A stretch of 64,000 nt of DNA from Volvox africanus. Its lineage: Eukaryota; Chlorophyta; Chlorophyceae; Chlamydomonadales; Volvocaceae. The stretch lies in contig BSDZ01000027.1 of assembly GCA_030268105.1 (NCBI GenBank), forward strand, positions 65,001 through 129,000, given 5' to 3'. Each line of letters begins with the position of its first letter. Position 1 is the first letter of the stretch. The position numbers and the translations under genes are program-made. The notes under the pieces are model-generated. The model saw nothing but the letters and a program-made list of their open reading frames with translations, was not told the DNA's origin and did not search any database. Shown piece after piece: positions 10,684-23,346 of the stretch.

Positions 10684-13650
10684 ATGGTGTTGCCCGGTCC
10701 GTCCGGGGACAGCGGCCGTGCGGCAGAGGCTGGGGTCCCCGGCCCAGTTCGCATCGCAGTGGGGCAGATGACGTCCACCGGAGATCAAGCGGCCAACCTG
10801 GCCACGTGCGCGCGACTGGCGAAGGTAACATTCACAAATACAGGGAACATCCGTTGTAGCAGCATGAGTCATGTTACCTCGTAGCGCTTTCCGTCTGTCT
10901 CTTTGCCCCCCTGCCATGCTCACCATCTCCTCATCCCCAAGCCATATCGGCCCCCATACGGCCCCCGCCCGCAGGACGCTGCGGAGGCGGGTTGCCGCGT
11001 GCTTTTCCTCCCCGAATGCTTCTCGTTCATTGGGGAGTCTCAGGCGGAGGTTTGTGGGGTACTGGGGCGCGCATTCGGGTGTGCATGCCATTGCAGGGTT
11101 TTAGGGTTTTGCCTCCGGAAGCTGCCTCCGGAAGCTGGTATGGGGCTTGGTCTTGCAACCGAGGGGAGGGATGAACACCCGGATGATGCTGGTGCTTCAC
11201 ATGCCGATGGGCCAATCTTAGGTGCCGCTCGAGCTCTTCGGAATCTTCATTGCAATGGGTTTGCTTGATCCAGTCATTGTTGTTGCTAACTCCTAATTAA
11301 CCAACAGATATATGTCCTCGCAGTCTGTGGCAGCCTCACAGCCATTGGATGGGCCCCTGATGAAGCAGTACCGTCAGCTTGCCAGGTGACATCAGCCAAA
11401 AAGTAGGAAAAGGGGGGCGGAAACGAGTAACAAAGTACGGCTGGGTCGGGCGGACCTCATCGCGCGCGCGTGTGCAGCGGCAGCACGGCCCTCATCCCAC
11501 CTGGGGTTCCACACGACTCATGGAAAAGCGTGCGGCGGCGTCATGACGGATATCGAACTGCATAAGCTCCATGGTGCACCTTGGGATGGTCCCCACGTCA
11601 CTTCACTTCCACCCGGCCCTTCCGCACCCTCCCGCCCAGCTTCCAGAAGGCTAAGGCCCCGCTAGGCCCCGAGCCCCCCTCCCGCCCACCCTCCATACCG
11701 CTGCTCCGCAGGTCCTTAGGACTGTGGCTGTCTCTGGGCGGCTTTCAGGAAACAGGCCCGGACTCGCGACACATGTATGGGGGCCCTCAGGCTGTATGGG
11801 TGCGACATGAGAGGGAGGTGGTGGTGGTGTGTATGTGTGTGAGGGGGGGAGAGGAGTGATGTCGACTGCTTCCTCCATTTCCATGTGCAGTCGAAGCTGA
11901 AGAGGTCTGATTCTGTGCTCTCTGAAAACCTCCCAACTGATCCTATTCGGTACCGTTACCATTTACAGTTACAACACGCATGTGGTGCTGGACTCCAACG
12001 GCGAGCTGGTTGCTAGGTACCGGAAGGTGAGCCGTACAGACCCTTGGGATTCCAAGAAGCATAGGGGCCGAGTAAATCTGGCAGAGTGCGGGGGGTCTGG
12101 GCTTCCTTCTTCCTCTTCATCACTGCTGGAGTCAGAGTCTTCCCTTACCAATACATCATTCCAACGCATCTTCTTTGCCGAGCTGACCTTGCCGTCTCTC
12201 CTTCGTCAAAAGTGACGTCGGAGTGCACGGACACCACATCACCTGGGAACATGACACTGTACTGACCAGCATCCCCATATCCAACCAACACTCCCTTTTT
12301 GCTGCCCGGGTCCAACTTGGCATTGGTTTTTCTTCGGGATGTGGACATCAGCAACCGCCCCATATACGCGCAGCTGTTCAACATTCGGCCTATCACCAAC
12401 AAACGCCTCATACAGTGTGTATGTCCGCCCAGCACAACAGCGCGCTGCCCACGGGCCTCCCCCTCGGGCACCCGCCATTCCCTCCCCTACAGGGAGACTT
12501 TACTCCCCCTACCCGCCACGCTGCTCAACCATCATTACCACAACCATGTCATGTCCGCAGATCCACCTCTTCGATGTGGATGTCCCCAGCGGCCCGGTGC
12601 TGATGGAGAGTCGCAGCACGGCTCCGGGAACGGAGGTGCGCGCTCCCTCGACCGATGCCTCAGAGGGCATCCCGAAACCTTCGGGAAGGGTCCGGGTGTG
12701 GCAGGGGAGGGGTGGGGAGAACTGTCTAGTTGAAGGGGGTTGGCATGTACCAGCCTTGTCGACATGTACGATTTGGGCCTTCACCCTTCCCCGGCCGTAT
12801 GCGTCCGTGTCGATAAATCGTGTTTTATTCATACACATGCACCACTCGGGGCGACCACCATCATTCCTCTCTGTCCCCCATCTCCTCATGCTCCAGGCAG
12901 TGGCGGTGGACACCCCCGCTGGACGACTCGGCCTTACCACCTGCTACGACCTGCGTTTTCCCGAGCTGTTCGCCCACCTCACCTGGGAGATGGGGGCCCA
13001 GGTGGGCGGAACACGGCTGGTGGGAGGGTTAGGCAGGCATCTTGTCCTGTGCGGAGGAGAGGAAGTGAGCGGTGCACAGCCCCACAAGACGATGCTTTGC
13101 GTTAGGTTGGACTTGCACCACGCGGGATACGCCCGACCCAAACTTGTCCTCTTTCGCGCCACACGCCCTCTCCCGCCCTGTCCTGATATGTCCCACGTGT
13201 CGCACTACGGGACGTGTGCGGGGTGGGTTTGTAATACCTTCCCCCCTATCCTGGCCCCACTGTCCAACTAATGTGCAGGTCCTCGCCGTTCCCTCGGCCT
13301 TCACGTTGATAACCGGAGCCGCCCATTGGGAGGTGCTCCTGCGAGCCCGGGCCATCGAGTGCCAGGCCTACGTGGTGGCGGCTGCGCAGGCGGGTCGACA
13401 CAACACCAAGCGGGAGAGCTACGGCCACGCGCTCGTAGTGGACCCATGGGGCACTGTGGTGGCGAAGCTTCCCGACCCACGGGTCACGGGCATAGCCGTT
13501 GCGGAGGTCGACTTCGGGCTACTGGCTCGCACGCGGGAGCGGATGCCATGTCAGTTGCACCGAGGGAAAGGGCGCGCAGCATACGCAAATTACGTTGCTG
13601 GTGTCAGTGGCAGCGTTGCTTCTGCGACGGCGGACGTGGTGGCGGATTGA
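10684..13650 (+). CDS. Nitrilase-superfamily amidase, NIT1-like (deaminated glutathione amidase type)
   Basis: Eight phase-consistent exons (10684-10824, 10975-11049, 11324-11385, 11712-11774, 11969-12026, 12561-12635, 12897-13001, 13279-13650) give about 316 residues, the normal size for a carbon-nitrogen hydrolase domain. The Glu-Lys-Cys triad is visible: Glu in [10 protein letters not shown], Lys in ARYRK/IHLFD, Cys in [12 protein letters not shown]. The C-terminal block ([32 protein letters not shown]) also matches the family. The closest subgroup by pattern is NIT1, whose mammalian and yeast members hydrolyse deaminated glutathione; substrate specificity here is inference. About 20 residues precede the conserved VRIAVGQM start, too short for an obvious transit peptide, so cytosolic location is likely. 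The fifth intron (12027-12560) carries a copia fragment. The gene is convergent with the CSN8 gene. Confidence 0.9.
12080..12430 (-). mobile_element. Decayed Ty1/copia retrotransposon fragment (integrase-reverse transcriptase linker) within an intron
   Basis: The reverse strand reads [19 protein letters not shown] and [11 protein letters not shown] in one frame. It then continues in a second frame with [31 protein letters not shown] and an acidic Asp/Glu/Ser segment. This order (P/L-YE-x-F/W-x-G-x-x-P, LRVFG, KLDPxSKxGxFVGY, then an acidic linker) is typical of the C-terminal integrase region of copia polyproteins. At least one frameshift separates the parts. No reverse transcriptase, RNase H or LTR is visible, so it is a non-autonomous relic lying antisense in an intron of the nitrilase-like gene. 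Confidence 0.7.
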
Positions 13651-14932
13651 AAAGAACTGGGATCTAGGCCGCGCTTATGTCTTTCTTAGCCGGAATGAAA
13701 AGCAGTGGTCCGGTTTCCTCCAAGTGGTTGACATGCAGCTGCCTTCGTGGTCTTGTGGGGATGGAGGGACCGAGGGGCGGGTTGCTTGGGGCGGCTGCTG
13801 GTGGCCTAAGGCCTCTGCAGCTCGGGACGCATATGAACGGAGACTCAGACTTGTGACAGACATGGCGACATCATGGGGGGATACAGAGCCATGGAAAGAG
13901 GGCCGGGAAGGGGAAACAAGACCCTCCAGCACTTCAACCCAATCCCCACCGACACTACATGGTGGCATGTGCTGCTCACGACTGTGTGCCCTCTCGTGAC
14001 CAGCAACTTTGTCGGGACGGCAATCGATGAAGCTGCGCAACCGGAATCTTCCGCCTGGGCTCTGAGCCGCGTCATCCGTAGGAGCGCCCTTCGCACCATC
14101 AACCCATATCTCACCCTAACTTTCGCACGAGCGCTGTGTGCCGCCGACTCAGATCCAATCCCCCTCAGCGCGCTACAAGTCACTTCGGAATGATCCTGCA
14201 CGCGCAAGCGAATGCCTCGCCAACCCTCGCCGGGAGCTGACGTGTGTCCTATCCGAAGATATGAAATGGGGGCCGGCGCCAGGTGGACTGCTGCCGGGAC
14301 ACTCGTCGAAGAAAACCAACCTCTGCAGTACAAAGAATTATTTCCCCACAGTATGTTCGGGGCCGACCAGCTACCACCCACAGCTAGCCTAACACCCGAC
14401 TGCACCCGGACTGAACCACCCCGCCAGTGCCCAGCAGTGCAGTGCAGTGCAGTGAAGTAGCCACCTACGGCCCTACCTCCTGCAAAGAAACAATAAGCAC
14501 GAACCACTCGACGCCGGCCGTGGATGGTCACAAACCCGTTTCATCTTGCCCGCCGGTACGCACCCGCCATAACCGCCCGACCTAAATAGATGCCTCTTCT
14601 CATGCCGCAGCGCCGGAACGCGGACTGCAGCTTCCAGCGGCCACCTCCCTCTCCTGTGCAGCTCTCCTCCCCCTCAGCCTTCCCTGGCGCAACGCAACAT
14701 CAGACCCACTCCCGAGTGGGCCAGGCAAAAATCACCGACCGGCGTGAGGCCCTTAGCCTTCCACCCCAAACGGGTACCCAGCCGACCCCTCCGCCTAACG
14801 CGCTGTCCTTACGCGGACTCTCCTTAAAAATGTCTTTGACTCCCCGTCTGTCCCCTACTCCCGAGCCTCCATCAGCCACATCTGCCTCGCCCCTGACCCC
14901 ACACGTCCCTGGCCCCCGGGTCCCCCTCCCCT
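13651..14932. other. Convergent 3' intergenic region
   Basis: It lies between the stops of the nitrilase-like gene (+) and CSN8 (-). Several GC-rich frames stay open by composition, the longest at 13845-14531 on the minus strand. They overlap on both strands and show no domain, so I do not call them. The 3' UTRs of both genes probably occupy most of it. A short CAGTG/GCAGT tandem occurs near 14430-14455. Confidence 0.35.
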
Positions 14933-15940
14933 CTACTCCAGCTGCATCATGTACTCGGATAGCTGCTCCAGGGCAGCCAGGTTGTCGAGCTCCCCCCGGG
15001 CCGATGGAGGGGGCACAACCTCCAGAGCGCCGCTGCCATCCTCTGCCCGCCGCCAACCGCGACCCAGAGCCAGCGCTACCGCATCCTCCTCGCCGCATCC
15101 GCACAGCGCCGCCAGTCGGGTCGGAGTGATGTGGGAGTAAGCTGCCGCCACGAGGTCCAGATGCCGGCCGCGCAACCGCTCTGCCAACGCCTCGGCCAGC
15201 ACCTCCACGGGGCCGCTCCAGGGGTGGCCGCGGAGGGCGCGCCACACACCCTCGCTGCTGCCCTGCCAGGCGCACTGGAGGAGGCGCCAGGCGGCCCTCA
15301 CCTTTGGGGCGGTGAAGGAGGTGAGGGTGGACCTTTAGAGCAGAGAGGACCGAGACAGATCGTGGTACGGGTGAAGACATGTGGCGGGGATGTGGCCAAA
15401 AGTGTACGAAGGAAAGGGGAAGAATGGGGATCTAGGATCCAAGATGGTCCTTCAATAAGGATAACAAATACATAGGCAAATAAGGAATCGGAAATCCTCG
15501 GGAACGAGTCGTGCGAAAGGTACGAGTCGTACGGCACCAACACAGAGGTATTTATGGCCCAGGAAGGCCTCGCCCCAAATCAGCCTCTCGCGTCCTTCGG
15601 TGGACTGTCAATACCTGTGACGTGAAACCCAACCTCTCGAATTCCCTCAATGCCACTATACCGGCTTGCAGCCACCTCTCCCGACTCGCAGGGTGAACCT
15701 CGTTGTCCGCACCTGGGGGTCCGCCTTGACACCCTCGGGTAAGCGCTTATGCAGCATGCGGGCGTCGGCCAAGCTGCCATTGTATATATGGCCCAGCAGG
15801 TGCAGGGCAGCTGGCCAACCATCCTCTAGGACAAAGACTGAGAGCGAACATAGTTCGGCCTCGTCCAGCAAGCCAACCACAGCGGAAAAATCACCAGCCT
15901 GTAGAGCTGTTCCCACACGCTCCATTACGGCAGCAGCCAT
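14933..15940 (-). CDS. CSN8: COP9 signalosome complex subunit 8
   Basis: Two exons, 15940-15713 and 15301-14933, join in phase 0 (…KADPQ then VRAAWRLLQ…) to give 198 residues, matching about 197 for Arabidopsis COP9/CSN8. The N-terminal half carries the diagnostic DGWPAALHLLGHIYNGSL block (plant: EWPYAIHLLGHIY). The second exon is the PCI domain: RAAWRLLQCAWQ, VWRALRGHPWS, a helical LDLVAAAYSHITPTRLAAL stretch and the EDAVALALGRGW winged-helix segment, ending LEQLSEYMMQLE. CSN8 is the smallest PCI subunit of the signalosome that removes NEDD8 from cullin-RING ligases in nucleus and cytoplasm; that function is family knowledge. The gene is convergent with the nitrilase-like gene and divergent from NOL, with about 480 bp between the two start codons. 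Confidence 0.88.
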
Positions 15941-16419
15941 TGTTTCTCCTGTTTCGGCGTTCCTCCGTGCAGTGTGCAGTGCCCCGTCACGCGATCTCCT
16001 CTACCCGCGTCACAAGAACGTAATTAGTGATAGCACTAACAGAATGTTCTGACAATACATGTAAAAGAGCTTACGTTTTTGATCCAATAACCGTTACCTG
16101 GGTGACTAAAAGGTGCGCATCAGGAGTAACAGGCTTATACAAAATTATATTCAATACATGGTTTCATAGTACGGTACATAAAAGGGAATTTTATAATAAA
16201 AAGAATTGGTTCGACATGAGGATTGCGGAACAAGGATTTGAAGTACGACTTGCTGCAAGTCACCCGCAATAGCGTCGCTGCTTGGCATCTGGTATCCTTA
16301 GGACTTGAACTTCTACCTAGCTTGCATCTTGTGATAAATAACTCTGCAGAGCCCAACCTATTTAGGCATCCCTTCGCGACAGATATCACACGCGATAGTT
16401 CCGGCTCGTGTATAAGGAA
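15941..16419. promoter_or_regulatory. Short divergent promoter region between CSN8 (-) and NOL (+)
   Basis: About 480 bases separate the two proposed start codons, and the right half is markedly AT-rich compared with the flanking exons. Both 5' UTRs and promoters must lie here. I see no motif strong enough to name. Its extent depends on the NOL start, which could instead be the in-frame ATG at 16522. Confidence 0.4.
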
Positions 16420-19400
16420 ATGAGCTACACTATTGGAAAGCAACCGGCTGCTGTGACATCTACTGGAAAGCGCCGCTGCGCATGCTCCGGAAGTATTGCA
16501 TCGCCATCAGCGCGCTGCACGATGCCACAAGTCGCCTGTCGGGGAGGCGCTGCCAGCAGCGGCACTGCTGCTTCCATGAGGTTGTGCTTGGATACATTTC
16601 CGTTACTGGTCCACCCGCTCTCTCAGCACTCCTTGCGGCACGCCAACGCAGTGCGGCGTGGTCGGCATGCGGTGATGACTCACGCGTTCTTTGAGACGAA
16701 CGGGTTATCCAGTGCAAAGTCTACGGCTCCCAAGCCTCCGTACAACGTTGTCATCACCGGTTCCACCAAAGGTACGTTCGCAAGTCTTTACGGGTACCAG
16801 CAGCTGCAAACCGCCATTGGAGAAATCCTCAAGGGGCATCGATCCGCAAAAAATCTTAAAATCATGTCCTCTTTCTCCTTTGTCCAACGAAGTTCTCTGC
16901 GGGTGATAAGAATGTGGAGGAGATTGTTATCTGTGGGTCTGCTGCCTTCTGTGCGAGTTCGGTTTGGCCATCCTGCGACATGTCCCTGCCACTGCCATTG
17001 CCACACGGACCTCACCCCGACTGCTTCCTCCCTGACTACAGGTATCGGGCGGGCGCTGGCGGAGGAGTTCCTGCGGGCGGGGGACCAGGTGGTCATCTGC
17101 TCCCGGTCAGGTACGGAAGCCCGGAAGACTGTCATTGCATGCTTGGTGGTTGATGATGGTTAATGACTACGTGACCTAACATATTGTAAACCGATCAGCG
17201 AGACATGCCTACTGAATATGTATCGGTATACACACATTTGCTAAGCCAGGGCTAAACCCGAAGATGCCGCGGTGCGCGGGGCTCTCTCCAGCCTGACTGA
17301 GTTAGAGATATGGCTATGGCTCCCGTCGTGCCCGCCGATCGGACTTAGGCCGCAGTACCAGCCTCCCGGTGTACGGCACCCCGACTGGCTGCCTAGAAAA
17401 ACAGGGTGGCCGGGCCCCGCGGCACTTCCCGTAATGCCAATCTTCAGCCGCTTCCGATGGGGTCCTCCGATCCCGTCAAATCTTACTGCACCCTCCCCTT
17501 TGCCCCTTCCGCTTCTTGGGGCTTCCTCTTGAACTGCTCGCAGAGGAGCGCGTGAAAGGCGCGGTGGCTGAGCTGGCAGCGGCGTACGGCAAGGACCGAG
17601 TTCAGGTATCAGGGTCGTTTCGGGGAAGTGCTCCAGGAAGTGCTCGGGGAAGGCAACCGGGGCATCAAAATGCTGTTCCGCGGGAGTGCGTGTATCCCTG
17701 CGAACAGCCAGCAACGCCACGCCAGGGACGCAACACCGCGTTGGTGGAATCCTCCGAACCTTGGATGGACCGCCCGCCCGCCCTGAAGCCGTTAGACATG
17801 ACGGTGCTACTGCCCAGCATCCCCTCAATTTCTTGTTTCACGTTTGGAAATCGTGTTGGGGTGATTCATGACCTCACGTGCTCCGAACCCTGTTCCGCGT
17901 TCCGTGCCCTTTCCTCGATACGTCAGGGCGTGGCTGCAGATGTTGCTCGACCCGGCCAGGCGCGAGTGCTAGCGGACTTTGCGGCGGAGCAGCTGGGGTC
18001 AGTGGACCTGTGGATCAACAACGCGGGCACCAATGGCTATCGGTACGGCCCCATGGCGGACAGTACGGACGAGGAGCTGCAACAGATCGTGAGCACCAAC
18101 GTGCTGGGGGTGATGCTGTGTTGCAAGGAGGTACGTCTCCTTCATCCTGCGGGCTTGCTTCTTCTGAATTCGGTATATTGTGATTAATACCAATATGCGG
18201 TGTTTGTTCATTTTACTCCCGCTCGAAAAAACGTTTTTCGTCGCTTTCCAAATGCTTGGACGAATGGAAGGTTGGAGGAACTTTTTCGACATCGTTTTAT
18301 GTTGGCCTGTGTCTCTTGGTTATCTTTCTTGACCTCGCGACCCTTCCGGCCCTTACGAGCCTTTTTGAGCCCTCATGGTCGACATGTAAACCCTAGAACA
18401 GATCACGGGGACAGCTGCAGCAGCCTCATCACAAAATCCCGTTATGGGCTAAGGGCTTGGGTTAGTGGTACGCGGTGAACAGTCCGGGAGGAAACCCCGG
18501 GAGGGGCCGCACCTTTCTGTGATCTCCGCCACTCAGTTGGCTGATTCCGCAACCCGCTGCCGCCTCCGCTGCCTGGCTCATGCCGCCTCAGGCGATCCGG
18601 GTGATGCGGGCTCAGGGCAGTCACGGCCATATCTTCAACATGGACGGTGCGGGGGCGGATGGAAACGCCACGCCGCGCTTCGCAGCGTACGGCGCCACCA
18701 AACGCAGCTTGGCACAGCTTGGGAAGTCCCTGAGTGCTGAGTTAGGGATACTGGTGCGCAGAAGGGGAGAACGGGGAGGGGACGGGAAGGGGGCACTGCA
18801 TACGGGAGGCGGTTGGGGCGGTTGGGAAAACAGCGGATTCCTGGGTAACGGGGTAATGGCCGTTGGTGGTTATTAGTGCTGCTTCAGTGGTGAGGCATTA
18901 ACAGGCTGCCTTGCGGTGGCCTCCGCAGTCCGGGGGGTCTCAGGGGTCTCAGAGGAATTGACGCCTTCGATGGGTAACCCCGACGAACCCCAACGCCTTG
19001 TCGCTTGCACGGCCGCTACACCGTGCTGTTCAGCACTGCTGCCGCGATTGCTGCTTCTACAGCTAATGCCGTTGTCTTGTGCACATTGTGGTCTGCCTTG
19101 TTAACAACGATTCCAGGGTATCCGCAACGTGGCGATCCACAACCTCTCTCCGGGCATGGTGACGACCGAGCTGCTCATGACAGGAGCCAACACCCCCACC
19201 GCCAAGTTCTTCATCAACTGCCTGGGTGGGCGCCGGCCTGACCAGCACGACCCTCTCCCAAAAGCCCATTTCATTTCAGGCAAAACCCAATGCCTTCACC
19301 CTCCACCCTTTGAACAGTCCGTATGCAAAGACTCCTTTTAGTTTCCGGCCCCTTCCCCACTCCCACACCTCTGCCCCCTCCCGACGCCATCGCCTTGCAT

Positions 19401-20245
19401 AGCTCTGTGTCCCGTCGCTCTATTTCAGCTATCTGCAAACCAAACGCCGCCGTCTGTGTCGTATCAGGGCATCTTGGCCATCTCACACGTTTTTCCCAAA
19501 GTGCTCTCTCGGACCCATCCCCATCCCTCCAGTAGACAGCGTAAAGCTGACAGGTGTGAACCTGCCCTTCTCGGTCTGTCTCTCTGTCGGTCTGTCGGTC
19601 TGCTTCCCGCAGCGGAACCAGCTGCTGATGTTGCAGCTTACCTTGTGCCCCGGATCCGCGCCGTACCTCAGTCCTCAGTTAACCCGCTCACCGGCACTCT
19701 GTCTGCGACCTACATCCGCTTCCTCACGCAGTCAAAAGCACTCAAGCAAATCGGGGCGGTGAGGATTTCGGGAGCCTTATGTCGATGTTTGAGGGGGGAA
19801 GGTCCCGGTTGGCGCGAAAGGGAGGGCGGTGAAGACCTGGCCGCCGGAGCCGGTATGTTCCTGGGCTTCATGCTTGCAGCTTGCGTGGGGGTTCAGCCGG
19901 CCCCTTCGCATTTTGCCTGTTTCGCGCAAATACCAGAAGCAGATACTGGTCACTGGATTGGGGGTCCATCTGAGACTTGATCGTGGCGGTGGCGCGCACA
20001 GGGTAAAACTCAAACAAGATCAAAATGAAGGCAACGAGCACTAAAAGAAGGTTCAATAGTCCCCCGCAGACTGGTTGCAGCCTCGTCAGGCGTTGCTTCC
20101 CTTCCCTTGCATCCCAGTCGACGAAGTGCTCTGCCCCGACGAGGCGAAGCGTCCACCCCCAACCCCCTTACCTCCCCACTGGTCCCTCGCGCAGCGTCTG
20201 CTGACGGGTGCTCGCAAGAGCCGCTACGTGCCCGAGGACGCATGA
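16420..20245 (+). CDS. NOL: Chlorophyll b reductase NOL (short-chain dehydrogenase/reductase)
   Basis: Eight exons (16420-16771, 17042-17110, 17544-17605, 17927-18130, 18592-18753, 19117-19225, 19613-19758, 20195-20245) join in phase to about 384 residues. SDR hallmarks are present: the cofactor motif VVITGSTKGIGRALA split by the first intron, DLWINNAGTN, the catalytic FAAYGATKRSLAQLGKSL (Tyr-x-x-x-Lys) and HNLSPGMVTTELLMTGA. The HIFNMDGAGADGNATPRFAAY block and the ending TGARKSRYV are as in plant NOL rather than generic SDRs. NOL, with NYC1, converts chlorophyll b to 7-hydroxymethyl chlorophyll a at the thylakoid in the first step of chlorophyll b and LHCII breakdown. About 80-100 Arg/Ser/Ala-rich residues before PPYNVVITG act as a likely transit peptide; the start could also be the ATG at 16522. 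Confidence 0.92.
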
Positions 20246-22944
20246 GGTGCGGACGGAGGCGTCAAGTGCAAAGGGCCCGGGGGCGAAGCACAAGGGGAGT
20301 ACCACGGGAGGGCAGAGGAGGAGGATTGAATTGCATGCGCAAGCCACACGATTTGTCGACCTGTGTCTCCCCCCCCCCTGCCCCCTACGGATGCAACTCT
20401 GGGCTGAAGGGCTAATGGCTGAGGGTGGGGACTGGACGGAATGGCGGAATGGTTAGTAAACTCAGGGGGGACGGGGCGGGGGTAGTGGGTGGCGAGAGCA
20501 GAACCTTGCACATGTAGCATTGGGAAGTAGAGGGGTGCTATTGGCGGACTCCGAGGACTTAGCATCCCACTTCGAAATTTCCATGTGGATGCTGTCATAC
20601 CTTGGTTTTGGAGGAAATTCCTGACCCACGGAAGAGGAAGAGGAGGCAGCCGAACTGGAGGGTACAATGATGGTTGGGATACCTCGTTACGCATGTTCGG
20701 TGTCTGGTTTCGGAGGTGTTGATTGGCGGCTTACAGATATGGCTTCTGCAGCGTAACTCGTTCGATTTAATGCAACTCATGTTAGCTCAGTGCTGGTATT
20801 TATATCGAGCCATTCGTCACCCCGCCGTGTGCTTTGCCTCAATTCGCTTTCGGCCGGCAGACGGCTAAAAGTTATGCGCATATAATAATGTCCTTTAGTG
20901 GGGCCGTAGCGGACCTGACCAGGCTGGACCCAGGGTAAGAGCGGTTCAAGGCCATGTCCTCTTTCTTCTTTGACACCTTCTAAATCCACTTAACTTAGCT
21001 CCACATATTCGCACAGGCAATTCAGCTCGCAATGTTTTAATCAATTTGCAGCACCAGCATTACTCCTCAGCCATGCAGTATATATACCCTTTTGATCAGT
21101 AAGTATCTATCAACTGCTGGCCCAACTTTCTGCGGACCTACCAGCTGGCCTCATGCGGTAGGCTTCTTTGAAGGCATGGAACAAAACTTTTACATGTTGG
21201 AGAGGCCGGCGTGCCGTTCATGAGTCTTGTTAGATAGATTTGGTTGTGGACTTGGGGTTTCTTAGGCATACAGGGTCGCTGGCAGCTGGTGACCGGCCGC
21301 GTGAGAATTTGGCCGCTTGGCGCGAACAACTCAACTAGTTGCTGTGTGAACCGCCAGAATTAGGTATTCAAGGAGGGCGCTTTATACGCCAGGACTTGCC
21401 ATATTTCAATGGGCACGATCTTCTCTGCGCCCCATTCTGCACTCCAGCGCACTGAATGGAACCAAATAAAGTGTCACGAATTGGCACAGCCTTGTTAAAT
21501 CATCGTGGCAGTGGTCAGGTAATTGTAATTTTGCCTTGGATAATCAGTAAATCAGCACAATAGCACGCCGTGTTGCGTACTGCTTGCGCCTGCGTGTCGC
21601 ACTGCTGGCATGCATTTGTGCCGGCAACGATGAGTCAATGTAGGCATTATGGATGGCGTACTCTGTCAAGATACGAGTGCATGTTGGGACAACATCCTGG
21701 ATATGCTCGCTCGAGACGGCTCGAGGTAGCGCGGGAGGGTCTCAAGGCGAGGCCAGCAAGAGGCTGACCAAGGATGCTCTGCGAAAGCAGTATCACCTGA
21801 GGTTGCTCATCCTTGCTTTCCTACCCTTGCCTTTGGGTGCATTGAAGCTCGAAAGCTGTGGACCACAATGCAACGAGCATGGCCCCCTGGTTTCGGGCGT
21901 TCGTGTTGTCGTTTGTTGTTTGTTGCTCAGGAAATCCCGCAGGACCTTAGGATTTCTTACGGAGCCGTGCGCTGCAACGGTAAGACAACAAATCATTCGT
22001 GTGCTCTCCTAACACCTACTTTTATCAAATGGCGCCCTACGCCCAAGTCCATCTAATCATTCGCCAACCACCTAGTAAGGCAAGGCCGCGCGCTTTCCAA
22101 AGTTAACTGCAGTTGTTGAAGGGGCACTGCTTCGGTTCCCCTGGGCTACCTGTCCTGGTCGTAAGGTGTTTCTATGGGAAGTTCTTAAGCCTGACGTACG
22201 ATCCGCTACGGGCCCGCCTGCAGTTGGGCCTTCGATCCTTTCCCCGTCTTCAACGAAGCTAAGACGCAATTGTCATGACGTCATCCGGTGCTGAGATAGC
22301 TACGACTTACGTTAGGCGCTTATAAGGAAGCAAGAAAAAATATGGTGGCGCGTCGAACTCACATAAGACGTAGTATTCGCAAGCTGGTGGCGCTGACCAT
22401 GGCTACAGGGCCAGGAGAATCTCGTAATAAGTGGCTGCATTTGTTAGTACAGCAGCACGCTACTAAATGAGAGGGAGTTTGGCGGCGGTCAGTGTCATAT
22501 GCGACAAGGTTCTATTACAGGGCCTGCCGAACAATACTCAACCACTGGCGACACTTGACGACAAAATTGAGCCTAAAGCAAAATCGCACTTACGGGCAAC
22601 GTTATAACATACATATGGAAGAAAGTGACTATAGTTGCAGTACTTATATCAAAACCTATGAGGATTTGCCCAAACATCAATTGGAGGGTTTGCCCATTAG
22701 TCCTCATTAGTCATGGCGACGCAGAGAGCGTGTGCATGCGTCTGGACACGCCTGCCCCGATGCAAGCTATCGCTGGAAGATAAATTATGGGCATGAAAAA
22801 TGCAATCTATGTTGAACGCTTTGTGATGAATTCCCGCATTTACCATTATTTGGCCATGTTTGACAATCGTGCAGGCCTTAAGAGTCATGTGAAGAAGTGT
22901 TCGGCGCGTTATAGTACGTCAAACCTTCTGACAGATTCATAATT
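20246..22944. other. Intergenic region, no recognised gene
   Basis: The left end presumably holds the NOL 3' UTR. Short frames exist, for example around 21653-22012, but none has a recognisable motif or well-formed exon partners. A TAGCTCAGTGCTGG string near 20780 looks like a tRNA A box but has no matching B box or cloverleaf. Confidence 0.35.
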
Positions 22945-23346
22945 ATGCAATACACATCGGGTACGTTAATGTCTCCTCCATTTAACACGCGGACGGCCCG
23001 TCTCGTAAGCATGTTACAGGGTGTGTCAACTTCAAAGTTACATTGCAATCAGAGTATGTTTCTGATTCGTCAAAGGTTTTGCCTGAAATGTATTCCTGAC
23101 AACATTAAATCTAGGTATCCTATCAAAAAGAATCTGGTAGATCCGGTAGTACTGCAATCGCCGGGCAGCCGCCATGAATACGCTGTTTTTTTTGAGATGG
23201 GCAAAAAGGTTCACAAGCAGGCCACCTTGGTAGCTCTTAATAGAACCACAAACTGGGTAAAATGTCTATCCCACACGTATTTTGATATAAATGGACGACG
23301 AAATAATGTTCGCGTTACGTGGTTTGAAGTTTATCACAATGACTAA
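22945..23346 (+). CDS. Unrecognised 133-residue open reading frame in AT-rich DNA
   Basis: An ATG at 22945 opens a 133-codon frame. Base composition is clearly more AT-rich than that of the confident exons nearby. The second half (HEYAVFFEMGKKVHKQATLV, then RTTNWVKCLSHTYFDINGRR) reads like real protein rather than low complexity, but I recognise no family. It could be an exon, a remnant of a mobile element or a chance frame. No splice partners were found. Confidence 0.22.
   Translation: MQYTSGTLMSPPFNTRTARLVSMLQGVSTSKLHCNQSMFLIRQRFCLKCIPDNIKSRYPIKKNLVDPVVLQSPGSRHEYAVFFEMGKKVHKQATLVALNRTTNWVKCLSHTYFDINGRRNNVRVTWFEVYHND

Noticed and set aside
13845..14531. 228-codon minus-strand frame between the nitrilase-like and CSN8 genes
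   Set aside because: It overlaps GC-rich 3' flanking sequence with equally open frames on the plus strand, and no domain or splice structure is visible.
20775..20860. tRNA-like A box (TAGCTCAGTGCTGG)
   Set aside because: No B box with GTTCGA-type sequence at the right distance and no cloverleaf can be drawn.
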